This document shows, piece by piece, positions 35,877-44,438 of a DNA stretch of 64,000 nucleotides. Within the stretch, counting starts at the first letter, position 1. Each line of letters starts with the position of its first letter. The notes under the pieces were generated by a model, which made no database searches, was not told where the DNA came from, and saw only the letters and a program-made list of their open reading frames with translations. The translations under genes and the position numbers were made by a program. The DNA comes from CAZGLR01 sp964526635 (GTDB lineage Bacteria; Zixibacteria; MSB-5A5; GN15; JAAZOE01), in the NCBI GenBank assembly GCA_964526635.1, contig CAZGLR010000004.1, positions 3,444-67,443 of the forward strand, in the 5' to 3' direction.

Positions 35877-35996
35877 GGCTTTTATTGTGGCCGGAGAGGT
35901 CTATACCAAAAATTAACGCATGGCTAACAAATTGTCTCGGATACAATCAAACACAAGGATGCGACAATATGCTGACCGGGAATTTGCATAAAAAAG

Positions 35997-36089
35997 CGGA
36001 AGGGGTGGGAATCGAACCCACCGCCGACGGCCTTACCGCCGGCCCACGGTTTTGAAGACCGCAAGGGCCACCAGACCCTATCCACTTCC
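35997..36089 (-). tRNA. selC: tRNA-Sec (anticodon TCA)
   Basis: The selenocysteine tRNA, 93 bases without encoded CCA. Starts GGAAGTGG; D-arm AGGGTC/GGCCCT is a 6-bp stem with a 4-base loop, as in bacterial tRNASec. The anticodon arm is GCGGT-CTTCAAA-ACCGT, with TCA reading UGA. An 8-bp variable arm (GCCGGCGG/CCGTCGGC around TAAG) follows. The T-loop is TTCGATT and the discriminator is G, followed by a T-run. Counting from T-loop to discriminator gives 12 paired bases rather than the 13 of E. coli tRNASec, and position 6 (T) faces C in the acceptor stem. Partner of selA and selB 11 kb away. Confidence 0.95.
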
Positions 36090-36095
36090 AGTGTG

Positions 36096-36124
36096 AGTAT
36101 AATCGGCCGGGGGGAAAAACGCAA
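36096..36124 (-). promoter_or_regulatory. Promoter of tRNA-Sec
   Basis: Minus strand: -35 TTGCGT (36119-36124, 3 of 6), 17-base spacer, -10 TATACT (36096-36101, 5 of 6), with the tRNA 5' end 7 bases downstream. The spacing suggests the transcript begins at or next to the mature 5' end, so the tRNA is probably its own transcription unit. Confidence 0.5.
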
Positions 36125-36181
36125 GACCCGGTGGGAAGATCAGATCGAGGATTTAAACGACGAGGTGCAGGTACGAGGGTA

Positions 36182-36895
36182 TCAGATCGACTGTACCGGC
36201 ATGGCGGTGATATCGTCGATCAGTATTGACTCGGTCACCACAAAGGCCTCGGCGTAGCGCACCCCGACACCGATGCCGTACTTACGATGGTAGATGTCCA
36301 TCAATTCGAAGATATCATTACCGGGCTTGAAGATTTTCTTGTCGGAGGTAAAACCGCTTGACTGCGATTTATAGGCACGCACGGCCTCGACTTTGCGCTC
36401 GTACTGCGCCGAAACATCGACGAAAAAGGAATGAATGGTCTCGATATAAGACGACGCATAGATGATTTTTTTGGGTCGAAAGGGTTCGCCATCGAGCGGT
36501 GCTTTTTTCAACCCGGACAGGTAGATGGCGTCGTAGGCAAGATCGGCAGTAACACGATGATCGGGATGTCGCTGACCATCTCGATACGGCAGGAGGACTG
36601 CCGTCGGACGATATTCCCTGATTCTGGCGGCGATTTTTACTTTGGCGTCGGGATCGGAGTCGAGAGCGCTGTCGGGCAGGCTGAGGTTCTCGCGCATGCT
36701 AACGCCCATGATCTTCGCCGCGGCTTGTGCCTCTTCGAGGCGCTGGTCGGCAGTGCCATAGGTGCCCATCTCGCCCCGGGTGAGATCGATGATCCCGACT
36801 TTTTTCCCGGCATCGACAGCTTTGATGACAGTCCCGCCGCACGTAATCTCGACATCATCGGGATGCGCCGCAATTGCCAGCAGATCAAGCGACAT
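36182..36895 (-). CDS. bshB1: Bacillithiol biosynthesis deacetylase BshB1
   Basis: Zinc hydrolase that removes the acetyl group from GlcNAc-malate, the second step of bacillithiol synthesis. The start is ATG 36895 (MSLDLLAIAAHPDDVEITCG), where the family motif AHPDDVE sits at residues 9-15; the longer frame to 36937 lies inside bshA. RDGQRHPDHR supplies the third zinc ligand. The 237-residue length is standard. It overlaps the bshA stop by 11 bases. Confidence 0.93.
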   Translation of the reverse strand: MSLDLLAIAAHPDDVEITCGGTVIKAVDAGKKVGIIDLTRGEMGTYGTADQRLEEAQAAAKIMGVSMRENLSLPDSALDSDPDAKVKIAARIREYRPTAVLLPYRDGQRHPDHRVTADLAYDAIYLSGLKKAPLDGEPFRPKKIIYASSYIETIHSFFVDVSAQYERKVEAVRAYKSQSSGFTSDKKIFKPGNDIFELMDIYHRKYGIGVGVRYAEAFVVTESILIDDITAMPVQSI

Positions 36896-38045
36896 GTTCC
36901 ATCTCCCCCGCGATAATTCGGCGGTAGTAGGATTCATAGCGGTCGACTATCAGTTTGGCATTAAACTGCCGGGCCGATTTCTCGGCGCCGTATTTGCGAA
37001 ATGCTTCAAGATCATATTCTCCGGTCAGAAGAGATACCGCCGCGTTGGCCATCGACCAGGTATCAGCGACCGGAAACAGGAAACCGTCTTTGCCATGATC
37101 AACAACTTCAACCAACCCGGTACCGGAAGAGCCGATAACCGGCACCCCGCAGGCCAGCGCTTCCAGCGCGGCCAGACCGAAGGATTCTTCTTCTGAGGGC
37201 AGTAAAAACAGATCGGCCAGCGGCAGGACTTCTTCAACCCGGTCCTGACTGCCGAGAAAGATCACTTTATCATCGAGACCGTTTTTCTTCACCGTGCGCC
37301 GCACCAACATGGTTTCGGGGCCCTCGCCTATCAAAAGCAGTCGGGCGGGGACTTTTTTGCGGACCTTTTCGAAAATATCAATGACATCCATAACCCGCTT
37401 GACCGGCCGAAAGTTTGAGATATGGCAAAGCAATTTTTCTTCGGGGGGGGCGAAGCGGCGGCGCTCGCAGCATTCCCGATTTGGATTAAAACGTTCGGTA
37501 TCGATAAAATTATGCACAACCTCGATATGCTTTTTGATATCAAATTCGCGGCGGGTTTCATCGGCCAGGTAATGAGAAACGGCTGTGATGCCATCGGATG
37601 ATCGAATCGAAAAGCGGGTGATATCGTAATATGATTTATCGGCGCCGACCAGCGTGATATCAGTGCCGTGGAGCGTAGTGATCGTTTTGGGAGCACATTT
37701 GCCGTTCAATAGTTGCTTGGCCAAAAAGGCGGCGGTAGCATGCGGGATAGCGTAATGGACATGCATCACATCAAGTTTATACTCGCAGGCGATTTCGGCC
37801 ATGCGAGCGGCCAGGGTCAGCGTATAGGGCGGATATTTGAACAACTGATAGGAGATTGTCTCAACCTGATGAAAGAAAAGATTCGGCCTGAAGGTGTCCA
37901 GTCGAAATGGCAGATCGTAGGCTATAAAATGCACCTGATGCCCGCGTTCAGCCAGTTTGATGCCCAGTTCGGTGGCGACAATACCCGATCCCCCGGCGAC
38001 CGGGTAGCAGGTGATGCCTATCTTCAGGTTATCCATGGTAGTCAC
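36885..38045 (-). CDS. bshA: N-acetyl-alpha-D-glucosaminyl L-malate synthase BshA
   Basis: GT4-family glycosyltransferase that makes GlcNAc-malate from UDP-GlcNAc and L-malate. The 386 residues have the N-terminal ITCYPVAGGSGIVATELG loop typical of BshA, HVHYAIPHA, and the C-terminal donor site PSEEESFGLAALEALACGVP with the E-x7-E pattern. An internal ATG at codon 4 is an alternative start. The gene overlaps bshC by 17 bases. Confidence 0.94.
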   Translation of the reverse strand: MTTMDNLKIGITCYPVAGGSGIVATELGIKLAERGHQVHFIAYDLPFRLDTFRPNLFFHQVETISYQLFKYPPYTLTLAARMAEIACEYKLDVMHVHYAIPHATAAFLAKQLLNGKCAPKTITTLHGTDITLVGADKSYYDITRFSIRSSDGITAVSHYLADETRREFDIKKHIEVVHNFIDTERFNPNRECCERRRFAPPEEKLLCHISNFRPVKRVMDVIDIFEKVRKKVPARLLLIGEGPETMLVRRTVKKNGLDDKVIFLGSQDRVEEVLPLADLFLLPSEEESFGLAALEALACGVPVIGSSGTGLVEVVDHGKDGFLFPVADTWSMANAAVSLLTGEYDLEAFRKYGAEKSARQFNAKLIVDRYESYYRRIIAGEMEHVA

Positions 38046-39651
38046 TCAGTTCTAAAAGATGATGTCCATCATTGCCGTCGGGCAGATGTTCAAAGATGTG
38101 GTCGATGATCCCTTCGCCATAGCGAGACAGAAAATATACGGTCGCGACAGTCCGTTCCGCAAGAGACCGCTGCGGATAGAGAGTACGGTACAGCCGGTCC
38201 AGTCGGCTGGTCATTGTCTCATTTTTGCGCTTGAAGGCGGCAAATATTTTCTGCCGGAGATCGTTGTATTGATAATCTATCTTCCCGGCGATCTGCTGCA
38301 ATGTTCGGGGCAGATCATCATCGATTCCGCCTACCGGTGCTTCAAGCTTTGCCAGTTCGGTTTGCAAAGTTTTACCGATAACGTCGAGTTGTTTTTTGAG
38401 GTCACCGGGAAAGGCATCGGCGGCCAGGCGAGTAATGACCGGCTGAATATCGGGGATAATGTCTTCGAAATTCAGGTCGTACGTATCGAGAAGCTTTTTG
38501 ACTTTGTTTTCGACTATTGTCACCGATGGGCGGGCGATGATTTTCGGCGGTACCGTGTTGAATACTTCGAACAATGGCATCATCTGGGCGAAATAGGCAA
38601 TTTCGGCCGGGCCGCCGATGATGGCAGCAGTGGGAAAAACCGTTGATTGCAGAACCGGGCGCGTGAGGACGTCGGTGGAGAATGAAAACGGTTCCTTGCG
38701 GGTAATTTCCCGCAACTGTTCACGGCTGTAGGAAGTCTCGTTGGCGAGAAAGCCATTGTTGTTGCAATGCACCGCAATTCGTTCGGGCAGATGCATAAAC
38801 AGGTGAGCGGCCGTGTCAGACTTTTGAACCTGAATATGGTAGCCGTCGGCAGCAATCTTTTTTCCCTGTTTAGCGAGGTGCTTGCGGACCGCCTGACTTT
38901 CATTGATGAGTCTTTCGAAAAATGGTCCCGCCGCCTGTTTAAAGCCCTGATCATATGGTGAAAATACGACCAGTCCGAATCGGCCCAGCAAAGCAAGGAG
39001 GAATTTTGCAAACGCCTCGACCATATTTTCGCCGGACACATAAGCCTGGTGCAGCACCTCCGTGACCATCGCTTTGAAATCATTGTCCGGCAGACGTGAT
39101 TCGAGTTTTTGCCGTTCACGGTCGATCGAGGTATCGAATTCGAGTGCCCCGACCGGCGGATAATGGCGATCGGCATCGACGTCAATGCGCAGTTCTGTAA
39201 GTTCGCCTTGTTGGTCGAAGAGATAGGCGTCCGAGATTTCTTCAAGATCGTGATCGTCAGCGGAAATCCAGAAAACCGGTACGGCCGGAACACCGTGTTT
39301 CGACTCGATCTCGCGCGCGGTTTTGATCGCTACCAGTGCTTTGAGAAGAATCATATATGGCCCACCAAAGAGCATCGCTTGCTGGCCGGTAAAGACACAG
39401 GCGGCGCGTTTGTCGATCAGTTTGTCGATGGAGGAATGCACGCTATCCGGAGCCTGCCAATGTTTGTTCTGCTCATGGAGAATTGCCGTAATTATTTCCC
39501 GGTCAAATTCGTGGTTTTCCAACTGCGCGAGAACTGTCGAGATATCCTGATTGGGGTAATACGACACTGCCGGTATATTACCGAAAAGAAATCCACGGTA
39601 TAAATCGGAATAACCGAGTAATTCAGGCCTGTCGATTTTATGCAAACTCAT
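38029..39651 (-). CDS. bshC: Bacillithiol synthase (cysteine-adding enzyme) BshC
   Basis: Proposed to attach cysteine to GlcN-malate in the last step. The 540 residues have the Rossmann-like core with VFTGQQAMLFGGPYMILLKA (93-112), PVFWISADDHDLEEI, and a C-terminal coiled-coil-prone segment; all are typical of BshC/YllA. First gene of the bsh run. The 70-bp gap after corA holds a small GTGTT/AACAC inverted repeat and an AT-rich TATAAC, but no promoter I would defend. Confidence 0.93.
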   Translation of the reverse strand: MSLHKIDRPELLGYSDLYRGFLFGNIPAVSYYPNQDISTVLAQLENHEFDREIITAILHEQNKHWQAPDSVHSSIDKLIDKRAACVFTGQQAMLFGGPYMILLKALVAIKTAREIESKHGVPAVPVFWISADDHDLEEISDAYLFDQQGELTELRIDVDADRHYPPVGALEFDTSIDRERQKLESRLPDNDFKAMVTEVLHQAYVSGENMVEAFAKFLLALLGRFGLVVFSPYDQGFKQAAGPFFERLINESQAVRKHLAKQGKKIAADGYHIQVQKSDTAAHLFMHLPERIAVHCNNNGFLANETSYSREQLREITRKEPFSFSTDVLTRPVLQSTVFPTAAIIGGPAEIAYFAQMMPLFEVFNTVPPKIIARPSVTIVENKVKKLLDTYDLNFEDIIPDIQPVITRLAADAFPGDLKKQLDVIGKTLQTELAKLEAPVGGIDDDLPRTLQQIAGKIDYQYNDLRQKIFAAFKRKNETMTSRLDRLYRTLYPQRSLAERTVATVYFLSRYGEGIIDHIFEHLPDGNDGHHLLELSDYHG

Positions 39652-39721
39652 CAGTGATGCCTGTTATAATTTCTTTCGAACACAATCAGCGTGTTGCTTG
39701 TAGTAACACAAATAATTGCGA

Positions 39722-40690
39722 TCAGATCCACTTTTTTCGCTTGAAAAAGAAAAGTAAGCCGATCGTTACGGCGATCACAATCACCCAGAAGGCGGCGTAA
39801 CCGTATTTCCAGTCAAGTTCCGGCATATACCGGAAATTCATGCCATACAGCCCAACCAAAAAAGTCGGCGGCATCAATATGGCGGTAAAGATAGTCAACA
39901 CTTTGATAATTTCATTGGTGCGCGTCGAGACCCCTGAGTAATAGACTTCCAGTGCCGAAATCAGGGTATCACGGAAGGTGTCGCTGGTTTCACTCACGCG
40001 GGCCATATGATCATAAATATCGCTGAGATAGACCATTGATTTCTCCGATACGAGATCATGATGCTCTCTCACCAGGCGCGAGAGCACCTCAAGCTGCGGG
40101 ATGGCTATTCGCTTGAGGCGATGAATATCCCGCCGGAGGGTGAAAATAGTCTTGACTGTCTGCTCATCCGGTTCCTCGAAGACATCATCTTCGATAGCAT
40201 CGACTTCGAACTCGAAAAGATCAAGCGCGATGGTATAGTTGTCAACGATAGCATCGAGAATAGCATGGAACAGGAAATCCGATCCCCGCGAAAGCAGGCG
40301 GTCGTCTTTGCGGGCTTTCATAAAGAGGCTGTCGAAAACCGGGTGATCGTCGAAGTGCACGGAGACGACGGCGTTTCTGGTGAGAAAGAGGTCAACCTCG
40401 CTGATTTTCAGGCCCGATTCGCGGCCCATATAATCGGCCAGTTGAAAGACGAGGAACATGTACTGGCCGTAATCATCGAGCTTCGGGCGCGGCATTTCGG
40501 AGATGACGTCTTCAATCGACAGCGGGTGAAATTTGAAGTCGTGGGTGAGGATATACGATTCCTTGTCCGAGGGAGCGGTCATATCGACCCACATGATAGT
40601 ATCCGGCTCGGCCAGGTACTTATCGAAATCGATAATACCCTCGTGGTACTCAGTGCCTTCCTGAGGACGCCAGAGAAATGTCCTGATCAT
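39722..40690 (-). CDS. corA: CorA family magnesium/cobalt transporter
   Basis: Pentameric Mg2+ channel of the inner membrane. The 322 residues have a long acidic cytoplasmic domain, two C-terminal helices, and the selectivity motif YGMNFRYMPELDW with GMN between the helices. The basic tail FKRKKWI is normal. Overlaps the flippase-like gene by 4 bases. Confidence 0.94.
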   Translation of the reverse strand: MIRTFLWRPQEGTEYHEGIIDFDKYLAEPDTIMWVDMTAPSDKESYILTHDFKFHPLSIEDVISEMPRPKLDDYGQYMFLVFQLADYMGRESGLKISEVDLFLTRNAVVSVHFDDHPVFDSLFMKARKDDRLLSRGSDFLFHAILDAIVDNYTIALDLFEFEVDAIEDDVFEEPDEQTVKTIFTLRRDIHRLKRIAIPQLEVLSRLVREHHDLVSEKSMVYLSDIYDHMARVSETSDTFRDTLISALEVYYSGVSTRTNEIIKVLTIFTAILMPPTFLVGLYGMNFRYMPELDWKYGYAAFWVIVIAVTIGLLFFFKRKKWI

Positions 40691-41742
40691 GTTCTCGTCT
40701 CCTCTTGATCAATCAGAACATCGTCTTCATCGGAGACCATCTTTTTGACTTCCTGCAACACTTCCTCATCCTCACCAAGCTGCAATATTGAGAAATTTTC
40801 CTTGAAGAGATGATACCAGGACAATATCACAATCGGGAGCATATCAATCAAGTAAAGAACGACCGAAAACAGCACCGCTTCGGTTTTGCGTATCGCGAAC
40901 AAATTCAGCCCGGCGACAATAGCGAGCTGAAACGGCCCGACATTGCCGGGCGTAATCGGGATCATAATAGCCAGATGATTGATTATTAGAATAACCACCG
41001 CCGGCAGCAGTGGCAAATCAAAGCCAAAGACATGAAACAAGCTGTAAACAACACCGATTTCGGCTGCCCAGGTCAACAGGGTTATCCCCAGCACAAAGGC
41101 CAGCTTATCGGTGCGTTTGAGAACCGAAAGACCCTGATTGAATGAGCGGATCGTTTTTCGCACAGCCATATACACGCGAGCCGAACGCGGGCGGATGCGC
41201 CTGGAGGCAAAATCCTCAATTCGCTTCTGAAATGTAAGACTCAGGTAAAACAGGATAAAGATCGCCAGGGTGGCCGCCCCGATTATGTAGCTTACCGATT
41301 GATATTCGCTGGGAAAAACCCAGAGCATGGAGCTCAGCATCATCAGGATGATCAACCCGGTGCCATTGAGTACGACTTCGAGAAATATCGTGGAGAAGGC
41401 GAATGTTTTGGAGAATTTACCCTGTTTGGAAAAAAGAATGACTCGCGCTGCCTGCCCGGTCAGGGCCGGGAGCATGATATTGATTAAAACCGATGTGGAG
41501 TACATGCTTAATGTCGGGAAAAAGCGGACTTTCCGTGCTTTACCGACAATTTTAACCCAGCGCCATGTTTTGAATACAATCATGAGCGTGGCCAGCAGGA
41601 AAGCCGGAATCAAATAGACGAATTCCAGCTCTTTGGCCAGTTCGCCCATCCGCCTGAAGTTGAAATCATGGAACAGGAAAACCAGGATGGCTATGGCGAC
41701 CAGCGCGCCCCAGAACTGTTTTTTCTTAAAAATCGACGGCAT
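40687..41742 (-). CDS. Flippase-like / lysylphosphatidylglycerol-synthase-TM domain protein
   Basis: A 351-residue polytopic inner-membrane protein of the UPF0104 group (the membrane half of MprF). Segments such as FWGALVAIAILVFLFHDFNF, ALTGQAARVILFSKQG and MIPITPGNVGPFQLAIVAG are typical; the last is the family's conserved TPGNxGxxE-like loop, here with Gln instead of the usual Glu. Members without the aminoacyl-transferase domain are thought to move lipids or lipid-linked sugars. It starts after the bat terminator, so it is a separate unit with corA. Confidence 0.82.
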   Translation of the reverse strand: MPSIFKKKQFWGALVAIAILVFLFHDFNFRRMGELAKELEFVYLIPAFLLATLMIVFKTWRWVKIVGKARKVRFFPTLSMYSTSVLINIMLPALTGQAARVILFSKQGKFSKTFAFSTIFLEVVLNGTGLIILMMLSSMLWVFPSEYQSVSYIIGAATLAIFILFYLSLTFQKRIEDFASRRIRPRSARVYMAVRKTIRSFNQGLSVLKRTDKLAFVLGITLLTWAAEIGVVYSLFHVFGFDLPLLPAVVILIINHLAIMIPITPGNVGPFQLAIVAGLNLFAIRKTEAVLFSVVLYLIDMLPIVILSWYHLFKENFSILQLGEDEEVLQEVKKMVSDEDDVLIDQEETRT

Positions 41743-41753
41743 ATCGGTTTATC

Positions 41754-41782
41754 AAAAAAATACCCGGCCGGGGGCCGGAGTA
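41754..41782 (-). terminator. Intrinsic terminator of the bat operon
   Basis: On the minus strand a CCGGCC-CCC-GGCCGG hairpin (stem bases 41764-41769 and 41773-41778) is followed by GTA and seven T. It lies about 75 bases after the batE stop and just before the flippase-like gene, so it ends the bat transcript. This is the cleanest terminator in the window. Confidence 0.75.
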
Positions 41783-41856
41783 TGGAAACCCATAAAAGGT
41801 ATTGAAAAAGGCCAATAGTGTCAAACAAAATACCCCTCGGGGCCGACCCTGCCTTT

Positions 41857-42615
41857 TTATATTTCGACGATGGATCTGGCTTCAATCCATCCCTTGAGAC
41901 GGTTCTCAAAATTGACCAGGTAATACCCGTCTTCGCGCCGCTCTATAGTAAAGGTCAACCCTGCATGGGCGGTGAACTGATCGTTGAAATCCGCCCCCGG
42001 ACCATTTTTGACCTGTACCTGAAGCGCTGTTACCACGCCGGTTCGGGTAATGACTTCCTGATTCAGCTTAAACGCCACCAGGTGGGCGGAGATGACAAAA
42101 AGCGAAAGGACAACAACAACCACCGGCGTTGACAGAGAAATCCATCGATAAACATACCGGGCAAGCACAAGCAACGCCGACAGAACATATAATATGGCGG
42201 CAAGGAAGGTTATCTCTCGCAAACTGAATGAACTGAAGAAATTATTGACATAATCGAGGAGAATTGTCTCCTCGGTCACTTCAATTTTGTCGATCGCGAA
42301 CTGACGGGCAAAATCCAGATTGGTGCGGATATCATCGTCGCGCGGATCCAACTTCCGGGCCCGGATATAGTTGGCAATGGCCAGACCGAGCTGACCATCG
42401 CGAAAACAGGCATTACCGAGATTGTAATACACTGCTGCCGATTCGCGACCGGCGGCCAGGATGGCGTTGTAATTTTCTATCGCCTGCTTATAGTTGCCAT
42501 CGGAATACGCTCGATTCCCCTGCTCGAAATAATGGTCGAGACCATTGGCGGCTACGGGAGCAACACCGAAAAGAATTAGCGCCAGCAGCAGGATACGCAT
42601 CATGCTCACTCTCAT
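41857..42615 (-). CDS. batE: BatE: TPR and SH3-like membrane protein
   Basis: A 252-residue envelope protein: signal peptide (MRILLLALILFGVAPVAA), two or three TPR repeats at about 25-100 (YFEQGNRAYSDGNYKQAIEN; YYNLGNACFRDGQLGLAIAN), two transmembrane helices around 130-175, and a C-terminal bacterial SH3-like domain (VQVKNGPGADF ... LKGWIEARSIVEI). This is the BatE layout. Last gene before the terminator; overlaps batD by 4 bases. Bat proteins are linked to aerotolerance or envelope stress resistance, but their mechanism is not established. Confidence 0.85.
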   Translation of the reverse strand: MRVSMMRILLLALILFGVAPVAANGLDHYFEQGNRAYSDGNYKQAIENYNAILAAGRESAAVYYNLGNACFRDGQLGLAIANYIRARKLDPRDDDIRTNLDFARQFAIDKIEVTEETILLDYVNNFFSSFSLREITFLAAILYVLSALLVLARYVYRWISLSTPVVVVVLSLFVISAHLVAFKLNQEVITRTGVVTALQVQVKNGPGADFNDQFTAHAGLTFTIERREDGYYLVNFENRLKGWIEARSIVEI

Positions 42616-44438
42616 TTCAGCACCCCCTCGAGCCGGACAACGACATCACGGGTCTGATCATAGAGATGCTGCCGCGCCTCTACCCCCGTATCGCCGCCGG
42701 CAAAACGACCGAAGTCGGCCTCGGTTAGGATGTCTTTCACAGAAATCCGCAGGTCCTCATCGACACTTCGGCGACTCAACTCATCGTCAATCATATCGCC
42801 GGTAAAGCCGTGGGGCGACATATTCAGTTTATCCGCGATGTAACCGGTCAGCACAGTGCTGATTTCAGCATAAAACGGCGTCGGATCAGCCCCGCGAATT
42901 AATCCCTCGGCAGTTTTCAGTCGCTTTCTGGCCAGAGCGTTGGCTTTTCTCAGGCGGGCGTAAGCGACATCACCCTCGAGTTTCCGACGGCGCCTGACAT
43001 CCACCACTCCGCCCAAAAGTACCATCAGCGGCAGAGCAAGCATTGTCAGAAAGACCGGCGAAGTCAAAAGGATGCGGCCACGGGGATGAAAATCGACATC
43101 CTGTGTTTTTATAAAACGGATATCAGTTTCTTTCAAATCGATCGTCTGGCCGGAAACCATATTGTACGGCACTTCATCGCCGGCCACCAGTTCGCCCTGT
43201 TTCACCGCAAAATCAATCGATTTGGTTTCGACAGTGCGGTACCGTTTTGATCCCGGATCAAAATAATTCAGTTTGATCGGCGGCAGGGTGTGCGTGCCCG
43301 GAAGCCGCGGGATCATCACGTATTCAAAGGTCTTGGTGCCGCCGATGACATCATCGATATGGCTCGTTTTAAAATCGGATGATGCCTTTTCGATACGGAA
43401 ACCATCGAGTTCCGGCAGGATCGGTTCGGGAATCGACTTCACGTTTCCCTTGCCGGAAATTTTAATAGTCAGCGCAATCGCTTCATTGACCTGTATATCA
43501 GTATTATCGACATCGGCACTGATAGTATACGTACCGACCGCACCAGTGAAATCGTCAGGTTTGCCGTCTTTCGGCAGCGACCGTGCCATAACTGTTAACG
43601 GATCTGATTTGACTGTGATTCGCTCGCCCTGCATGAACATATCATCGAGCAACGAGAAGGGATCACGGCCCCGTTGACGGGTTCTTTTGGCAACGGCAGT
43701 CGTTACCTGGGCCGGCCCGATTTTCAATTCTCCCGGTTTGGTCGGGAATAAGGCTGTTCGGATTTCGGTCACCAGATAATCCCGCCCGGATATGGTTTCG
43801 TAATACTGCGTTTGCGGTGGCATATCCTGCACCCAGAAGCCGGGCATCGGCGGCGGTGTGTAGTTCGGTGAATCAAGCAGACGGACCGCCCGATAGAATT
43901 TGACCGTGAGTGTCACCTGCTCATCGACGTAGGGCTGCTTTTTGTTAAATGATGCTGTCAGGAAGACATCTTCGCCACCGCCAGAAGATCGCGTTGATGG
44001 TGTCGCTTGTTGATTCGATGTCGCTCCGGAATTATTCTGGACGACCTTGATATGGAGCTCATTTGATTCATAACGCTTGCCGTTGAAAACGACCGTCGCC
44101 GCACGGATGGGCCACTGCCCGACTTTTTTTGGCGACAGAAGATAATTATAGGACTGCGAATAGGTCACCTGGCCGTTGATAATCTGCAAATTAGTCGAAC
44201 TGCCCGCGGGAGTGACATCAAAGTACGGCAGCGGCGGAAGTTTCGGCTGTGGCAGTTGTTGCTGGCCGAGAGCAGATATGGTTATACCAAGAGTGGCCTG
44301 CTGATTGAGCGCAATTGTCTCATGACTCAGTTTCATCTCGATGCTGATACTGTCCTGGGACCATGCGGCGCCGCCCACAAGGACACAGAAAACAACGAAT
44401 ATATATATCGACTCAAGAGCACGTCTCATGATTATCAC
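42612..44438 (-). CDS. batD: BatD family protein
   Basis: A 608-residue protein with a signal peptide ending near GGAAWS, so the mature form may begin with Gln. Several beta-sandwich (Ig-like) domains follow, with QPYVDEQVTLTVKFYRAV and VNEAIALTIKISGKGNVK as typical BatD strands. One transmembrane helix lies near residue 465 (VFLTMLALPLMVLLGGVV), followed by an Arg-rich cytoplasmic domain. Overlaps batC and batE by 4 bases each. Role presumed in a MoxR-VWA envelope complex. Confidence 0.88.
   Translation of the reverse strand: MIIMRRALESIYIFVVFCVLVGGAAWSQDSISIEMKLSHETIALNQQATLGITISALGQQQLPQPKLPPLPYFDVTPAGSSTNLQIINGQVTYSQSYNYLLSPKKVGQWPIRAATVVFNGKRYESNELHIKVVQNNSGATSNQQATPSTRSSGGGEDVFLTASFNKKQPYVDEQVTLTVKFYRAVRLLDSPNYTPPPMPGFWVQDMPPQTQYYETISGRDYLVTEIRTALFPTKPGELKIGPAQVTTAVAKRTRQRGRDPFSLLDDMFMQGERITVKSDPLTVMARSLPKDGKPDDFTGAVGTYTISADVDNTDIQVNEAIALTIKISGKGNVKSIPEPILPELDGFRIEKASSDFKTSHIDDVIGGTKTFEYVMIPRLPGTHTLPPIKLNYFDPGSKRYRTVETKSIDFAVKQGELVAGDEVPYNMVSGQTIDLKETDIRFIKTQDVDFHPRGRILLTSPVFLTMLALPLMVLLGGVVDVRRRRKLEGDVAYARLRKANALARKRLKTAEGLIRGADPTPFYAEISTVLTGYIADKLNMSPHGFTGDMIDDELSRRSVDEDLRISVKDILTEADFGRFAGGDTGVEARQHLYDQTRDVVVRLEGVLK

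Larger units (their letters stand above)
35529..36181 (-). other. 650-bp mostly non-coding region around tRNA-Sec
   Basis: The largest stretch without a long gene. On the minus strand, from 36124 downwards, it holds a tRNA-Sec promoter, tRNA-Sec ending in a T-run, a second promoter with perfect TATAAT, a structured stretch of about 200 bases that also encodes a 52-codon frame, and a GC-rich hairpin. The rest (35529-35607 and 36125-36181) shows nothing I can name. Confidence 0.7.

Noticed and set aside
35924..36124. 66-codon minus-strand frame across the tRNA
   Set aside because: Overlaps tRNA-Sec completely over most of its length and shows no ribosome site.
20301..36181. Selenoprotein gene near selA/selB/selC
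   Set aside because: I looked for same-frame coding halves split by TGA and for uncovered gaps; none was found in the window.
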